Shown here: positions 21,174 to 29,493 of the stretch, in pieces | Layout of the letters: each line of letters begins with the position of its first letter | How positions within the stretch are numbered: position 1 is the first letter of the stretch | Position numbers and translations under genes: made by a program | The notes under the pieces: model-generated | Told to the model about the DNA's origin: nothing | The model's database searches: none | Seen by the model: only the letters and a program-made list of their open reading frames with translations | IMG/VR virus record: IMGVR_UViG_3300037153_000150 | Coordinates: 1 to 46,092 of that record | Strand: one strand, 5' to 3' | DNA: 46,092 nt | DNA from: a virus

Positions 21174-21487
21174 GGCCCCGGCCAATCCTCAACGGCCACC
21201 GTGGGGCACCAGAACCCACGCCGCTCGCGCACGACCAGCCCGCGCCGCTCCAGACGCCGCAGCGCGTCGTACCCGTCACTCGACGCGTGTCGGCAGTGCA
21301 GCCCCATGCGCGTGCACTCGCGGCAGGGACGATCACGACCCGCGTGCATCAGCTTGCCGACGTCGAGTGGGCGCACCGGGTAGGTGACGCGCACGTACGC
21401 CAGCACTTCCCGTTGGCGTCGGGACAGCGGCGTCGGTCGACGCACCGGGTGCGGCGTCTCGTGCCCGTCGAGGCCGATCTGTGTCAC
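21170..21487 (-). CDS. 105-aa winged-helix-like protein with Cys knuckle
   Basis: GTG 21487 is chosen over 21493 because GGAGGG lies nine bases upstream and the GTGA overlaps the previous stop. The protein holds LSRRQREVLAYVRVTYPVRP, a CRECTRMGLHC metal-site candidate, and SDGYDALRRLERRGLVVRE, whose arrangement suggests a winged helix with an inserted zinc knuckle. Probably DNA-binding. Confidence 0.6.
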   Translation of the reverse strand: MTQIGLDGHETPHPVRRPTPLSRRQREVLAYVRVTYPVRPLDVGKLMHAGRDRPCRECTRMGLHCRHASSDGYDALRRLERRGLVVRERRGFWCPTVAVEDWPGP

Positions 21488-21714
21488 GGACACGTGCCCT
21501 CCTCGTGGGGCATCGGCTTGCCGAAGTCGCGCGCGGTCACGCACTCGGGGCAGCGGTAGGGCGCGTTGATCACGGCCGGGTGATTGACGGTCGTCCGCGT
21601 ATGCGCCGACTCGGCGAGCCCGCACAGCGCGCAGCACGTCCACCATTCGTTCTCGGGCACGAACGCGTGGTTGGTGATCGTCGACGAGGCGGGCGTGTCG
21701 GGCGCGTCGATCAC
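21484..21714 (-). CDS. 76-aa zinc-binding protein
   Basis: The ATG at 21714 overlaps the nuclease stop as ATGA. It has CCALCGLAESAH, an HP.V.N element and CPEC near residue 54, plus a terminal Cys. This is similar to small treble-clef or zinc-ribbon phage proteins. Function unknown. Confidence 0.65.
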   Translation of the reverse strand: MIDAPDTPASSTITNHAFVPENEWWTCCALCGLAESAHTRTTVNHPAVINAPYRCPECVTARDFGKPMPHEEGTCP

Positions 21715-22067
21715 GACGCCACCTCGGCGACGTCACCTGCCAGCACTTCCGCCGCCCACGCGGGCGTCGGCGGCCACGCCTCGGACGCGATGATCGTCAG
21801 CGACCGGTTGGGCGGCCACCAGGCGAGCGCGGCTTGCGCGCCCGCCGCGCGCGCCTCGATCAGCAGCAGCGCGCGGGCACGTGGCCCGAACCGTTCGAAC
21901 GCGCCGCCCGCCGTCGACTTGACTTGCACGAGCAGCGGCGACTGGCCCGCCTTGAGGGCGACGACGTCGGCGTTGCCCCACGCGAGCCGGTATGCGACGC
22001 ACCCCTGCTCGCGGTAGTGGCGCATGACGTCGAGTTCACGTCCGCGCCCTCGCCGTTCGCCCGACAT
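21711..22067 (-). CDS. Hjc-like PD-(D/E)XK nuclease (Holliday-junction resolvase candidate)
   Basis: 118 residues. The order matches archaeal Hjc/VRR-type nucleases: an N-terminal basic GRGRELDVMRHYREQGCVAY with Glu, then the central NADVVALK with Asp, and PLLVQVKSTAGG with the Q-V-K catalytic signature. A C-terminal strand/helix follows (AALAWWPPNRSLTII). These enzymes cut four-way junctions or flaps and allow phage DNA to be resolved before packaging. It is first in the replication operon after the HTH regulator. Confidence 0.75.
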   Translation of the reverse strand: MSGERRGRGRELDVMRHYREQGCVAYRLAWGNADVVALKAGQSPLLVQVKSTAGGAFERFGPRARALLLIEARAAGAQAALAWWPPNRSLTIIASEAWPPTPAWAAEVLAGDVAEVAS

Positions 22068-22070
22068 GGC

Positions 22071-22472
22071 TCACTCGCCCTCGTCGTCCTCGTGCGTGTC
22101 GGCCCACAGCGCGGCCACCTCGACGGCTGCCTTGGCGATATCGGCCTGGTAGGTCGCCTCGACCTCGGCCAGCGATTCGCGTACCGACTCGACGCGCCGC
22201 TGCGCGGCTTCGGCCTCCAGTTCGGCCCGTACCAGCGCCCCGCGCGCCTCGCCGACGCGCCCGAACTCGGCGCGCTGCAGCAGCATCGACAGGGCCTCAC
22301 CGATCGCGCGCTGCGAGCCACGGTCGATGGTCTTGCCGTGCTCGGCGTTGAGCACGGTGTTCGGCGCGACACCCGCCTGGCGAGCGAGTTCGGCGGCTGA
22401 GATACGCAGCCGCTGGCGAAGCTCGCGCAGACGGCTCACGGCGTCCTCCGATGGTTGTACCGTCGCGGTCAT
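22071..22472 (-). CDS. XRE-family HTH regulator (Cro-like candidate)
   Basis: ATG 22472 is used; a GTG at 22484 would add four residues. The N-terminal 60 residues form an XRE helix-turn-helix: SRLRELRQRLRISAAELARQ, then AGVAPNTVLNAEHG and QRAIGEALSML. A long coiled coil follows (residues about 75-115) and an acidic end. It is the first gene of the leftward replication operon and diverges from 22653-23114, so it occupies the Cro/early-activator position of a lysogeny switch. No strong ribosome site is present. Confidence 0.75.
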   Translation of the reverse strand: MTATVQPSEDAVSRLRELRQRLRISAAELARQAGVAPNTVLNAEHGKTIDRGSQRAIGEALSMLLQRAEFGRVGEARGALVRAELEAEAAQRRVESVRESLAEVEATYQADIAKAAVEVAALWADTHEDDEGE

Positions 22473-22652
22473 CGTGGCCAGCACGGTACACCGCGCACAG
22501 CTTTGGCTACCAGAGGGGTCGGACGGATTTCCCGCTCGGAGCGCTACTTGCTTGCGCGCTCACCAGTTGCGTGGTCTTGCTCGTCATCAGACGACGAGGT
22601 CTCAACCACTAGTTAGGTGACGCTTGCGGTGACTTGCGCGATACTGCGCAAC
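22473..22652. promoter_or_regulatory. Divergent operator/promoter region of the lysogeny switch
   Basis: The 180 bases between two divergent HTH genes are less GC-rich than their surroundings. A palindrome TTGCGC-6-GCGCAA (22634-22651) ends one base before the ATG of the rightward gene, and further TTGCG words occur near 22555, 22566, 22624 and on the other strand near 22657. CTCGTC-7-GACGAG lies near 22577-22595. These are likely operators. Clear -35/-10 hexamers could not be fixed. Confidence 0.65.
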
Positions 22653-23114
22653 ATGACGCAAGCATCATCCGAAGGTGCTAAGTCGCTCAACGGCACAGTC
22701 GATCGCCAGGAACTAGCGAGTCGAGTTCGCGCCGCGATGGCCTACGCAGGTCTAAGTCGCCACGAGGTGGCCGATCGTTGCGAGCTTCTTAGCGAGGCGA
22801 AAGTTCGGCGCACGCTCGACGCCATGCGCGACACGTCGCCGCTCGAACTGGCGCAACTAGCGAACGCCTGCGACGTCCCACTGAGTTGGTTCCAGCGTGG
22901 CGAGTGGTCGGTCGATGATCACGCCAGCCGCGACGCGCCGCCTCTCGTGTTTGGTCAGGGAAGCCTCGACGACCGGATGCGTGTCGTCGAGCATTATCTC
23001 GCCCTGCTGCTCAACGAGGCAGCGCGCCAGTCAGCCAGTCGGCCGCTGCCCGTGCACGACGCAGACGGCTCCGGTGATCGAGGTCGTCGAGCAGGTCGGC
23101 AAGTTCGGCGGTGA
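22653..23114 (+). CDS. HTH repressor candidate
   Basis: 153 residues from ATG 22653; a GTG at 22617 would place the operator palindrome inside the gene and is less likely. Residues about 15-70 show an XRE-like helix-turn-helix (RAAMAYAGLSRHEVADRCEL; then LAQLANACDVPLSWF), followed by an acidic middle and a helical MRVVEHYLALLLNEAARQ. It is the only rightward gene between 14.7 and 43.7 kb, divergent from the leftward operon, as expected for an immunity repressor. Codon use is less GC-skewed than its neighbours. No protease-sensitive dimer domain is seen. Its end overlaps the opposite gene by about 100 bases. Confidence 0.7.
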   Translation: MTQASSEGAKSLNGTVDRQELASRVRAAMAYAGLSRHEVADRCELLSEAKVRRTLDAMRDTSPLELAQLANACDVPLSWFQRGEWSVDDHASRDAPPLVFGQGSLDDRMRVVEHYLALLLNEAARQSASRPLPVHDADGSGDRGRRAGRQVRR

Positions 23115-23331
23115 CCGCATCGCTCGGCGCTTGGTCGGCGTCGAGTTTGGCGTGGGCGGCGGCGAGCATGGCGTCGATCACGTCGGCGACGTAGTCGCTC
23201 GGCTCGACGAGCATGCGCTCGACGAGGCCGTCGTCGGTGTGGAACGTCACGGCGCGCGAGTGCAGGCTCGCCAACTCGTGCGCCGTTTCGTGCGCGTGGA
23301 AGAAACGCGGCGCAGACCCGTGCTCACTCAT
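23011..23331 (-). CDS. Hypothetical 106-aa acidic protein
   Basis: ATG 23331. The product is helical and Asp/Ala-rich, with a His-containing N-terminus (HAHETAHELASLHSRAVTFH) and VLVEPSD-like strands before two helices ending WLTGALPR. It converges with the repressor gene. No family recognised; the His-rich N-terminus could bind metal. Confidence 0.6.
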   Translation of the reverse strand: MSEHGSAPRFFHAHETAHELASLHSRAVTFHTDDGLVERMLVEPSDYVADVIDAMLAAAHAKLDADQAPSDAVTAELADLLDDLDHRSRLRRARAAADWLTGALPR

Positions 23332-23525
23332 GCGCGCGACCCTACGCCGCTGTCTTGCGCGTGACAAGGGCGTGAACATGCGTTCCGTGACGGGGGCCAG
23401 CCCTCCGCGCAAGTCGCGCGTTCGTATGCGGACGTTGCGAGCGGCGACGCGCCACGACTCGTCACACGCAACCGCGTAGCGGCTCGTCTCCCGCCCGCAG
23501 ACGCGCAGACGACTAGAACGACGCA

Positions 23526-23545
23526 GCCGCCCCATCCGGGGCGGC
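23526..23545. terminator. 8-bp hairpin terminator
   Basis: GCCGCCCC and GGGGCGGC form a perfect stem with loop ATCC in the gap downstream of the late operon (23332-23628). No gene is seen in that gap. The hairpin would terminate leftward late transcripts before the 106-aa gene. Confidence 0.65.
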
Positions 23546-23628
23546 AGGGGGCAGGGAAACGCGCCACAGACGCATCAGCGCGTGTGTGCGTCCCCCCGCG
23601 TGTCGGGCGTTCGGGCGTCTCGACGCGC

Positions 23629-23712
23629 TCAGGGGCGCGTCAGCCAGAACGCGATACAGACCACGACGATGCCGCAGACGACGAGAAACGCCGCCCACGT
23701 GTCGGTGCTCAC
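23629..23712 (-). CDS. 27-aa single-span membrane peptide
   Basis: GTG 23712 overlaps the upstream stop as GTGA. The peptide is almost entirely a membrane span (FLVVCGIVVVCIAFWL) with a short polar N-terminus and RP end. As the last gene after endolysin it could assist lysis. It is the same class as the peptide at 2802-2888. Confidence 0.55.
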   Translation of the reverse strand: MSTDTWAAFLVVCGIVVVCIAFWLTRP

Positions 23713-23876
23713 CCGTCGACGCCGTCCGGCTCGTCGACGGCGTCGGTCGTCTCGGGTAGCTCGTCGACGTCGCGTTCGATCAGCGCGCGCGCCTCGTCGC
23801 TCAGGCGTTCGTCGGAGCCGGGCTCGTCGAGCGGGGCAAGCTCGCCACCGTCGACACGATCGTCTAGTTGCGCCAT
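23709..23876 (-). CDS. 55-aa acidic protein
   Basis: ATG 23876 lies eight bases after the endolysin stop. The product is dominated by Asp/Glu (RVDGGELAPLDEPGSDERLS; ERDVDELPETTDAVDE) and is probably unstructured. Function unknown; its position suggests lysis or late morphogenesis. Confidence 0.5.
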   Translation of the reverse strand: MAQLDDRVDGGELAPLDEPGSDERLSDEARALIERDVDELPETTDAVDEPDGVDG

Positions 23877-23884
23877 CCCATGCC

Positions 23885-24979
23885 TCAGTCCCTCACCAAC
23901 GCGTAGCCGTACGTTTCGCTCGACCGACTGCGTGAGCGCTTGTAGGAGCCGCCACCGTTGCTCTGCGACCCGCTCGACCCGCTCGACGTGTTGCCTTCCC
24001 ACGTGTAGGCGTAGTTGGCGTCGACGCTGCGGATCGTGCCGACGTGCACGCCGCGCCCGAACAGGATCACCAGATCACCCGTCTTGGCTTTGCTGCCGTC
24101 CGTCGTCCAGCCGCGAAACGGTCCCTTACCCGCCTTGGCGTAATCCTCGATCGACGCGACGCTGGCCAGCCACGAGTCGTTCCCCGACTTGACCTTGCCG
24201 CTCTGGTAGAGCCCCATGAACGCCCACACGCCGCACCACGGCTGGTAGCGCAGCCACGTGCCGTTGGCGCACGTGTCCTGCGCGTTGCGAATGCCGTCTT
24301 TGCGATCGTCACAGTTGCTGTCGGCCGGGTTCTCGGTGATCCCGAGATGCTTCTCGTGCCACGACTTGGACTTGTCGCGCCAGCTGGTCGTCGGCTTGGG
24401 GTGAAACTTGGGGTCGGGGTCAGGGAACGTGTACGTGCCCGCCTTCCACGCCTCCCACGCCGAGCCGTAGTGCGTGGCGATCTGGAGGTTGTCGTAGCGC
24501 TGGCGGCGATGATCGGAGTCCCAGCCGTGATCTTGGGCGTAGCGCCACACCGCCTGGCGCTCGTTCTGCAGCCAGTACAGATTGTCGAGCTTGCGTTGCT
24601 TCTGCGCGTCGTACTGCGTCTGGAAGCTCAGCCAGTAGCAGCGTTCCTTGACATAGACGTTCTGGTCGTCGTGCCCGCCCGGCATCCAGTCGCGCGGATA
24701 GCTCGCCTGCGCGTAGTGCAGCACGTCGTACCCGCGATTGATCACCGCATCGATGTAGTCGGCGCGTTGGCTGGCGTTCGCCCACGACGCGCAGTCGCTG
24801 CCCTTGGTCGCGTAGCAGTCGAGACGATCGTCGAGCCAGTGCCAGGCATCCTTGCGCCGTTGCGTCTGCGCGTCGTCGTAGCCCGCCCAATCCATCAGAC
24901 GACGCAGGAACGTGTACTCCTCGCACGTCGTTTTTTCGGCGTCGCCGAGATGCTTCCAATAGTCGGCGACGTTGGTCAC
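23885..24979 (-). CDS. CHAP-domain endolysin or tail-associated amidase/peptidase
   Basis: 364 residues from ATG 24979. The C-terminal 150 residues show the CHAP amidase/peptidase triad: Cys in PWCGVWAFMG, His in GRGVHVGTIRSV and Glu in YTWEGNTS. GDLVILFG supplies the strand before His. The N-terminal 200 residues are rich in Trp, Tyr, Asp and Gln with repeated WLQN/YAQD-type helices and no known domain; they may bind the cell wall. There is no signal peptide, so release needs a holin. It lies at the end of the tail operon, where a lysin is expected. Confidence 0.82.
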   Translation of the reverse strand: MTNVADYWKHLGDAEKTTCEEYTFLRRLMDWAGYDDAQTQRRKDAWHWLDDRLDCYATKGSDCASWANASQRADYIDAVINRGYDVLHYAQASYPRDWMPGGHDDQNVYVKERCYWLSFQTQYDAQKQRKLDNLYWLQNERQAVWRYAQDHGWDSDHRRQRYDNLQIATHYGSAWEAWKAGTYTFPDPDPKFHPKPTTSWRDKSKSWHEKHLGITENPADSNCDDRKDGIRNAQDTCANGTWLRYQPWCGVWAFMGLYQSGKVKSGNDSWLASVASIEDYAKAGKGPFRGWTTDGSKAKTGDLVILFGRGVHVGTIRSVDANYAYTWEGNTSSGSSGSQSNGGGSYKRSRSRSSETYGYALVRD

Positions 24980-25320
24980 GACTCGGGCTCCGCTGCCGCC
25001 TGCGGCGACCCGCCGAGCGCCTGCACCGTGGAGAGGATCATGCCGTCCGTGATGACAGCCGGGTCCTTACCCGGCTCGTAGTCGGGCTCGTCGGGGTGCC
25101 CGGCCAGCGCCGAGTCCCACGCCGCGCCCCAGCCGGGCGATGCCGCCCACACGTAGCGGTTGTTGGCCACCCAATCGAGCACGGCGAGCCCCTGCGGCGT
25201 GCTGCCGTTGCCCAGGTTCACCGTGCCGAGATAGTCCTGCTGCGTGGCGGCGGCGCGCATGCGTTCGGTCATGTTCACGTCGTTGGCGATCTCCGAGATC
25301 GCCAGATAGGCGTCAGCCAT
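24976..25320 (-). CDS. Conserved small late protein
   Basis: 114 residues from ATG 25320. It contains AISEIANDVNMTERMRAAAT, then VANNRYVWAASPGWGAAWDS and DPAVITDGMILSTVQALGG. I recognise this arrangement from actinophage late operons, where it lies between fibre and lysin genes without assigned function. It overlaps the endolysin start as ATGA-type coupling. Confidence 0.7.
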   Translation of the reverse strand: MADAYLAISEIANDVNMTERMRAAATQQDYLGTVNLGNGSTPQGLAVLDWVANNRYVWAASPGWGAAWDSALAGHPDEPDYEPGKDPAVITDGMILSTVQALGGSPQAAAEPES

Positions 25321-25332
25321 TGCGGTGTCCTC

Positions 25333-25614
25333 TCATGCGGCGACGACGGCGACAAACGAGAACGGTCGATCGGTCCCGGTACCAGTGCTGGCCGTCTGCG
25401 TGACCACGCGGAACGTGTTCCCGATGAAGTTGGACGCGTTGGCCATATACGCGCTCGTTCCTGCCTCGGTGACCGTTGCGCCCAGCAGCCGGTCGGTCGT
25501 GGTCACGGTGTAATCCCCGCTCGCGGTGCGGCGTGCCGTGTACGGGCCGGGCAGGGCGATTGTGCCGTCCGAGTTGACGCGCCCGGTAATGACGCGCGTG
25601 GTCTGCGATCTCAT
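25333..25614 (-). CDS. Small tail/fibre-associated protein
   Basis: 93 residues, GTG/ATG start region at 25614 beside the LamG protein. All-beta composition with Thr/Gly/Ala repeats (SGDYTVTTTDRLLGATVTEA) and no helices. Such proteins after the fibre gene are usually fibre tips or chaperones. The exact role is not known. Confidence 0.6.
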   Translation of the reverse strand: MRSQTTRVITGRVNSDGTIALPGPYTARRTASGDYTVTTTDRLLGATVTEAGTSAYMANASNFIGNTFRVVTQTASTGTGTDRPFSFVAVVAA

Positions 25615-25615
25615 C

Positions 25616-27289
25616 TCATGCCACCGTCAGGTCGATGTAGTGCTGCGCTTCCAGCGTGTCCGCGATGATCAGCAGGGACCCGGAGTCGAACGCCTCCACG
25701 TGATCGCCTGCGTTCTTCGGGCTCGACGCGAGCGGCTGCGTGGCCTTGTTGTAGATGCGCGTGACCTCTTCCTGCGTCATCGCGTAGTTGCAGACGAAGG
25801 CGCTGTCGATCTGGCCGGTGAACGCGCTGGAGCCATCCGAATTAGCGCCGACGCGGAAGCGATTCGCCCCGGCCAGCGTGAGGCTGTTGAGCACCGTAGA
25901 CGTGGCGACGAGACGGCCGTCCATGTAGAGCTTGCGCTTGACGCCGTCCGCTGCCGTGTTGTCCTCCACAGCCACGGCGAAATGCCAGATACCGTCCGCC
26001 GCCCACGGCCCGGCTGCGTCATCCGCGCCCGACGCGAACCGGATAAAGCCCTGGTAGACGTAGAGAAGCTGTGTGTTGACCGCCGCCCAGGAGATCAGCG
26101 AGCCAACCGCCCCCGTCGCGGTCGTCTTGAACCAGCAGCCGTAGGTGCGGGCCAGCAGTGCGCTCGGCAGTCCGGCGTCGGTCGCCGCCAGCGAGCCCGC
26201 GCCGCCGAACGAGTACCCGGCCCCAAGCGTCCCGTCCGCCCCGGCCACGCTCACCGGAGCGGTGCCCTGCGCCGTGACCGGCGTGGCGTTGGAGCCCTGG
26301 TCGTTCAAGCTCCCGGCGGTGAAGTTGTACAGCCGCACCGGCTGCGTGCTGAAGTCGGTCGTGGCCAGCGCCGCGCCCTTGCGCTGACGGCGCACCTGGA
26401 GGTTCACGCTCTTGGGCTGCGCGCCGAGCGTGTGCACCAGCCGCGCGGCGTAGAGCAGCCTGATCTGATCCTCGGTGAGCACGTCGGCGGTGACGAACGC
26501 CTCATCGACGCGGCCGAAGTGCGGGCTCCCAGCGCTGGTCCCGGCGTCCGCAACGGCGGCACCGATATCCAGCGGCCCCGCCGACGCGAAGATCGTGCCG
26601 GGCGCGTTCGCTATCGCCTCCAGCGTACCGTCTACGTAGACGCGCACCGTCGTGCCGTCGTGCGTGGTCACGGCGAAGTGCCAGCGGTCGTCGCACACGT
26701 CGGAGGTCCCCGAGCCCTGCAACGCCGCCGCCCCGTCGGTCGAGACGCCGCCGAGCAGGTAGTTGCCCGCCGCGACCATGAGCCAGTAGCCGTTGTTGTT
26801 TCCCGCCGCCGCCTTACACAGTACGTATTGATTCGTCGCCCGCTTGGCCGTGCGGAACCAGCAGCCCCAGCTTCCCGTGGTGATGCGGAACGGGTCGGCC
26901 GCGCCGGTGTCCGCGATGTACAACGCCTGCCCGGTCGAGCCGGTGAACTGCGCCGCCGTCTGCGCCGCGCCGTTGACGCCGCTGGCGAAGCCCACGCCGC
27001 CCTTGTTGGTCAGGCTGCGCGCGTTGCCCGACGCGTCGGTCAGGTCGCTCAGGTTCCACAGGCCGCGCGGCGCGCTCAGGCCCAGGCTGGTGAAGTCCGA
27101 CGACGCGAGTTGCCGTCCGGCGCGGCACTGGTTGACCTGGCCGACGTCGCTCACCAGGCTGCTGAGCGTGACACCGCCAACCACGGTGTCCAGCCGGTCG
27201 GCGAGTTGCTGCATGTCGGCCGGGACGTCGGCCGGGTCGTCGATGTCCGGGTACGGCAGCGCGAGCCGCGTGGTGAAGTGGTCAGGCAT
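25616..27289 (-). CDS. Tail fibre/adhesin with two LamG-like domains
   Basis: 557 residues. Two concanavalin-like jelly-roll repeats are visible, each ending in the W-H-F-A-V signature: WHFAVTTHDGTTVRVYVDG near residue 232 and WHFAVAVEDN followed by KLYMDGRLVATS near residue 480. Each has a preceding GCWF element. The N-terminus (LALPYPDIDDPADVPADMQQ) is the attachment region that commonly precedes fibre proteins. LamG domains bind glycans, so this is the probable receptor-binding protein. It follows the gpI-like gene, as in P2-type baseplate operons. Confidence 0.82.
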   Translation of the reverse strand: MPDHFTTRLALPYPDIDDPADVPADMQQLADRLDTVVGGVTLSSLVSDVGQVNQCRAGRQLASSDFTSLGLSAPRGLWNLSDLTDASGNARSLTNKGGVGFASGVNGAAQTAAQFTGSTGQALYIADTGAADPFRITTGSWGCWFRTAKRATNQYVLCKAAAGNNNGYWLMVAAGNYLLGGVSTDGAAALQGSGTSDVCDDRWHFAVTTHDGTTVRVYVDGTLEAIANAPGTIFASAGPLDIGAAVADAGTSAGSPHFGRVDEAFVTADVLTEDQIRLLYAARLVHTLGAQPKSVNLQVRRQRKGAALATTDFSTQPVRLYNFTAGSLNDQGSNATPVTAQGTAPVSVAGADGTLGAGYSFGGAGSLAATDAGLPSALLARTYGCWFKTTATGAVGSLISWAAVNTQLLYVYQGFIRFASGADDAAGPWAADGIWHFAVAVEDNTAADGVKRKLYMDGRLVATSTVLNSLTLAGANRFRVGANSDGSSAFTGQIDSAFVCNYAMTQEEVTRIYNKATQPLASSPKNAGDHVEAFDSGSLLIIADTLEAQHYIDLTVA

Positions 27290-27914
27290 CGGTCCTCGGC
27301 AGGTTGTCGCGCATCGCGCGATAGGTGGGCCACGTCGAGCGCGCCTCGCGATAGGAGTCGACCTCGGTCAGTACGGCGCGGTAGGTCTGCCCGGCGATGG
27401 CCGCGTAACTGAGCAGAATCCCGCCCGGCTTCTGCGCGAGAATCGCCGCCTCCACGAGCGTCGCGTCCGGCGTCTCGGACCCGAGCGTGACCACGCCGAG
27501 CCGGTACGCGTCGTTCGCCAAGCGCTCGTTGAAAAACACGGTCTTGCTGCCGGTGAGGAAGAAGCCCGCCGCCGCCCGGATCGCGGCGGGCGTGCCGCGC
27601 TTGAATCCCGACACGTCTTTGATCATCGCGCGCGCCGTCGCATCGTCGACACCCTTGGGCAGCGTCACGCCGAGCAGCTGCGCCAGCCACGGCAACGCCC
27701 ACGTCGGGCACAGATCGGGCGAGAGGATCGGCGCGAGCGGCGGGACGTCGCCCTCCGGGTCGAACACCTCCGCGACTTGCGCGAGCATACGCCCGATCGC
27801 CTCGCACAGGTAGGCGTGCGCCCAGCCGTACGCCTCGTCGTCGGGCGCGAGCGGTTGTGTGCGTTCGCGCAGACGCGCGCCGATCGGCGTGTGTTCGGGT
27901 GGTGCGACGGGCAT
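27282..27914 (-). CDS. Baseplate wedge protein, P2 gpI-like
   Basis: 210 residues. The pattern of phage tail protein I is clear: LCPTWALPWLAQLLGVTLPK, DDATARAMIKDVSGFKRGTP, AAIRAAAGFF and the closing strand/helix regions. gpI follows gpJ in P2-type baseplates and anchors the fibre. The gene overlaps the baseplate J-like gene end and the fibre start, consistent with translational coupling. Confidence 0.8.
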   Translation of the reverse strand: MPVAPPEHTPIGARLRERTQPLAPDDEAYGWAHAYLCEAIGRMLAQVAEVFDPEGDVPPLAPILSPDLCPTWALPWLAQLLGVTLPKGVDDATARAMIKDVSGFKRGTPAAIRAAAGFFLTGSKTVFFNERLANDAYRLGVVTLGSETPDATLVEAAILAQKPGGILLSYAAIAGQTYRAVLTEVDSYREARSTWPTYRAMRDNLPRTDA

Positions 27915-29161
27915 CAGGGTGTGTGGTCGACGGTGATGGTGAAGTCGCCCGGCGTGGGTAGCACGACGACGCCGGGCAGCGGCACGTCGACGTTCGACCA
28001 GGCGGCGTCGCCGTGCTTACGCAGCTGCACGATCTTGACGTAGTACACGCCGACGGCGCGGTTGAGCCAGTCGACCGCCTCGTAGATGCGTGCGACGTTG
28101 TCGGCCGTCCACGTGTCGCCGGGGTCGCCGGTTGACGTGGCCTGCGAGCCCCACACGCCAGGGTCGAGCCATTGCGCGAGCATCGCCTCGGCGGCGGCGA
28201 TCACGTCGGCGTCGAGATAGCCGGGGTACGGGTGCACGGTGGCCTGCACGTCAATCGCCGTGTAGCGCGGTGCGATCACGTAGGCCAGGAAGTTGACCTC
28301 TCGGGCGGCATCGATCGTCGCCCACACGGTGTGCATCAGCGTCTGCGACGGCGGCTGGCCGTCGTCGGCGGTGATCGCGGTGGTGACGCAGCGCGGCACG
28401 TTGTTGACGCCCGCGCCCGCGTTGACGGGTGCGCCCTCGACGACGAGCGGCCCGCCTGGCTGCCCCGCCGCGATGTTGTCGTCGGTCCCCGGCTGGTAGA
28501 GGTCGAGCGCCACGGCGCGCCCCACCCCCGGGACTTGCCGCGCCATCACGGCGAAGTCGTTGGGCAGGATCGGGCGCGGCGCGAGAATGGTCAGCGCGTC
28601 GGCCAGCCGGTCGAGATAGTCCTCGTCTGACTCGGCGTCGACGCCGCCCGTGGTGGTGGTGACGTCGATCGACTCGACGCCGTCGATCGTGTCGACAAGT
28701 TCGGCCGCGCCGAACGCGCCGTTCGCGTCCGCGCCCTCGTCGAGCGCGGTCACGCCGACGCTCACGTCGCCGCCGCCCTCGGGTGCGACGACGTCGTCGT
28801 CGACGGTCATCACGACGCGATCCCCGGACGGGTGCGGGACGCTGATCAGCGCCTGCGCGGGGATCATCACGGCGGGCGTGTCAGCGGCGAACGTGAACGT
28901 GGCGGTCGCCGTGGCGGGGGTCGCGGCGTGCGGCGCGATGCCGTACAGCGCTTGGCCTGCGTAGGCGAACGCTACGGGCGGCGACGTTGCGGCCTGTTGC
29001 ACGACCTCGGCGGCGATCTGCCCGTTGCCCTCGATCAGCACCGTCTCGACGTTGCCGGGGCGCGCCACGAACCCGTCTATGGACGCCTCCATGTAGTCGA
29101 CGGCCGTCTCGATCAGCGCGTCGGGATCGTCGACGAGGGCAAGCTCGGTGTAGTCGGCCAT
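27914..29161 (-). CDS. Baseplate J-like protein
   Basis: 415 residues from ATG 29161 (TGATG overlap). Features: an N-terminal helical segment, a beta domain with ATATFTFAADTPAVMIPAQA, the conserved GGVDAESDEDYLDRLADALT block, LPNDFAVMARQVPGVGRAVA and later ALDVQ/AIDVQATVHPYPGY strands. This matches the baseplate assembly protein J family (P2 gpJ, T4 gp6), the wedge ring protein. It is direct evidence of a contractile tail. Confidence 0.87.
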   Translation of the reverse strand: MADYTELALVDDPDALIETAVDYMEASIDGFVARPGNVETVLIEGNGQIAAEVVQQAATSPPVAFAYAGQALYGIAPHAATPATATATFTFAADTPAVMIPAQALISVPHPSGDRVVMTVDDDVVAPEGGGDVSVGVTALDEGADANGAFGAAELVDTIDGVESIDVTTTTGGVDAESDEDYLDRLADALTILAPRPILPNDFAVMARQVPGVGRAVALDLYQPGTDDNIAAGQPGGPLVVEGAPVNAGAGVNNVPRCVTTAITADDGQPPSQTLMHTVWATIDAAREVNFLAYVIAPRYTAIDVQATVHPYPGYLDADVIAAAEAMLAQWLDPGVWGSQATSTGDPGDTWTADNVARIYEAVDWLNRAVGVYYVKIVQLRKHGDAAWSNVDVPLPGVVVLPTPGDFTITVDHTP

Positions 29162-29493
29162 CAGTCGGACTCCTGCGCGTTGGGCATCGTGACCTCGACG
29201 TTGACTCGCGACGCGCCGGGGTCGGTGCGGTCGAACGGCAGTTCGCTGACGCGCACGTCGGCGCGCGGCTCCCACGCCTCGATCGCCTGCTCAACGTCGA
29301 GCACGGGCAGCGGGCGCGCGTCGAACTCCATCGGCACGACGCCGAAGTCGGGCCGCTCGACGCGATAGCCGAGCGGAAACAGCGTGATCGCGCCGACGCA
29401 CGTCACGAGTTCGTCGATCGTGTCCTGCTGCACGGTGACGTAGCGGTCGCCGACGATGCGCAGCGGCAGCGCGAGATGTGGGACGTCGTCCAT
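29161..29493 (-). CDS. gp25/gpW-like baseplate wedge protein
   Basis: 110 residues from ATG 29493. It contains QQDTIDELVTCVGAITLFPL, then RVERPDFGVVPMEFD and the helix DVEQAIEAWEPRADV, the order found in T4 gp25/P2 gpW-type wedge proteins. A short C-terminal strand (RVNVEVTM) closes the fold. It directly precedes gpJ, the standard order. Confidence 0.82.
   Translation of the reverse strand: MDDVPHLALPLRIVGDRYVTVQQDTIDELVTCVGAITLFPLGYRVERPDFGVVPMEFDARPLPVLDVEQAIEAWEPRADVRVSELPFDRTDPGASRVNVEVTMPNAQESD

Noticed and set aside
22617-22652. GTG at 22617 as the start of the repressor candidate
   Set aside because: It would put the operator palindrome inside the coding region and adds 12 residues unlike the rest of the protein. 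ATG 22653 fits better.
25526-27412. A 628-codon rightward open frame, and others like it (32837-34282, 15127-16731, and 12563-14467 leftward)
   Set aside because: They are antisense to genes with clear domains (fibre, tape measure, primase, integrase). Long antisense frames are normal at this GC content, and their products are Arg/Ala/His/Val low complexity.
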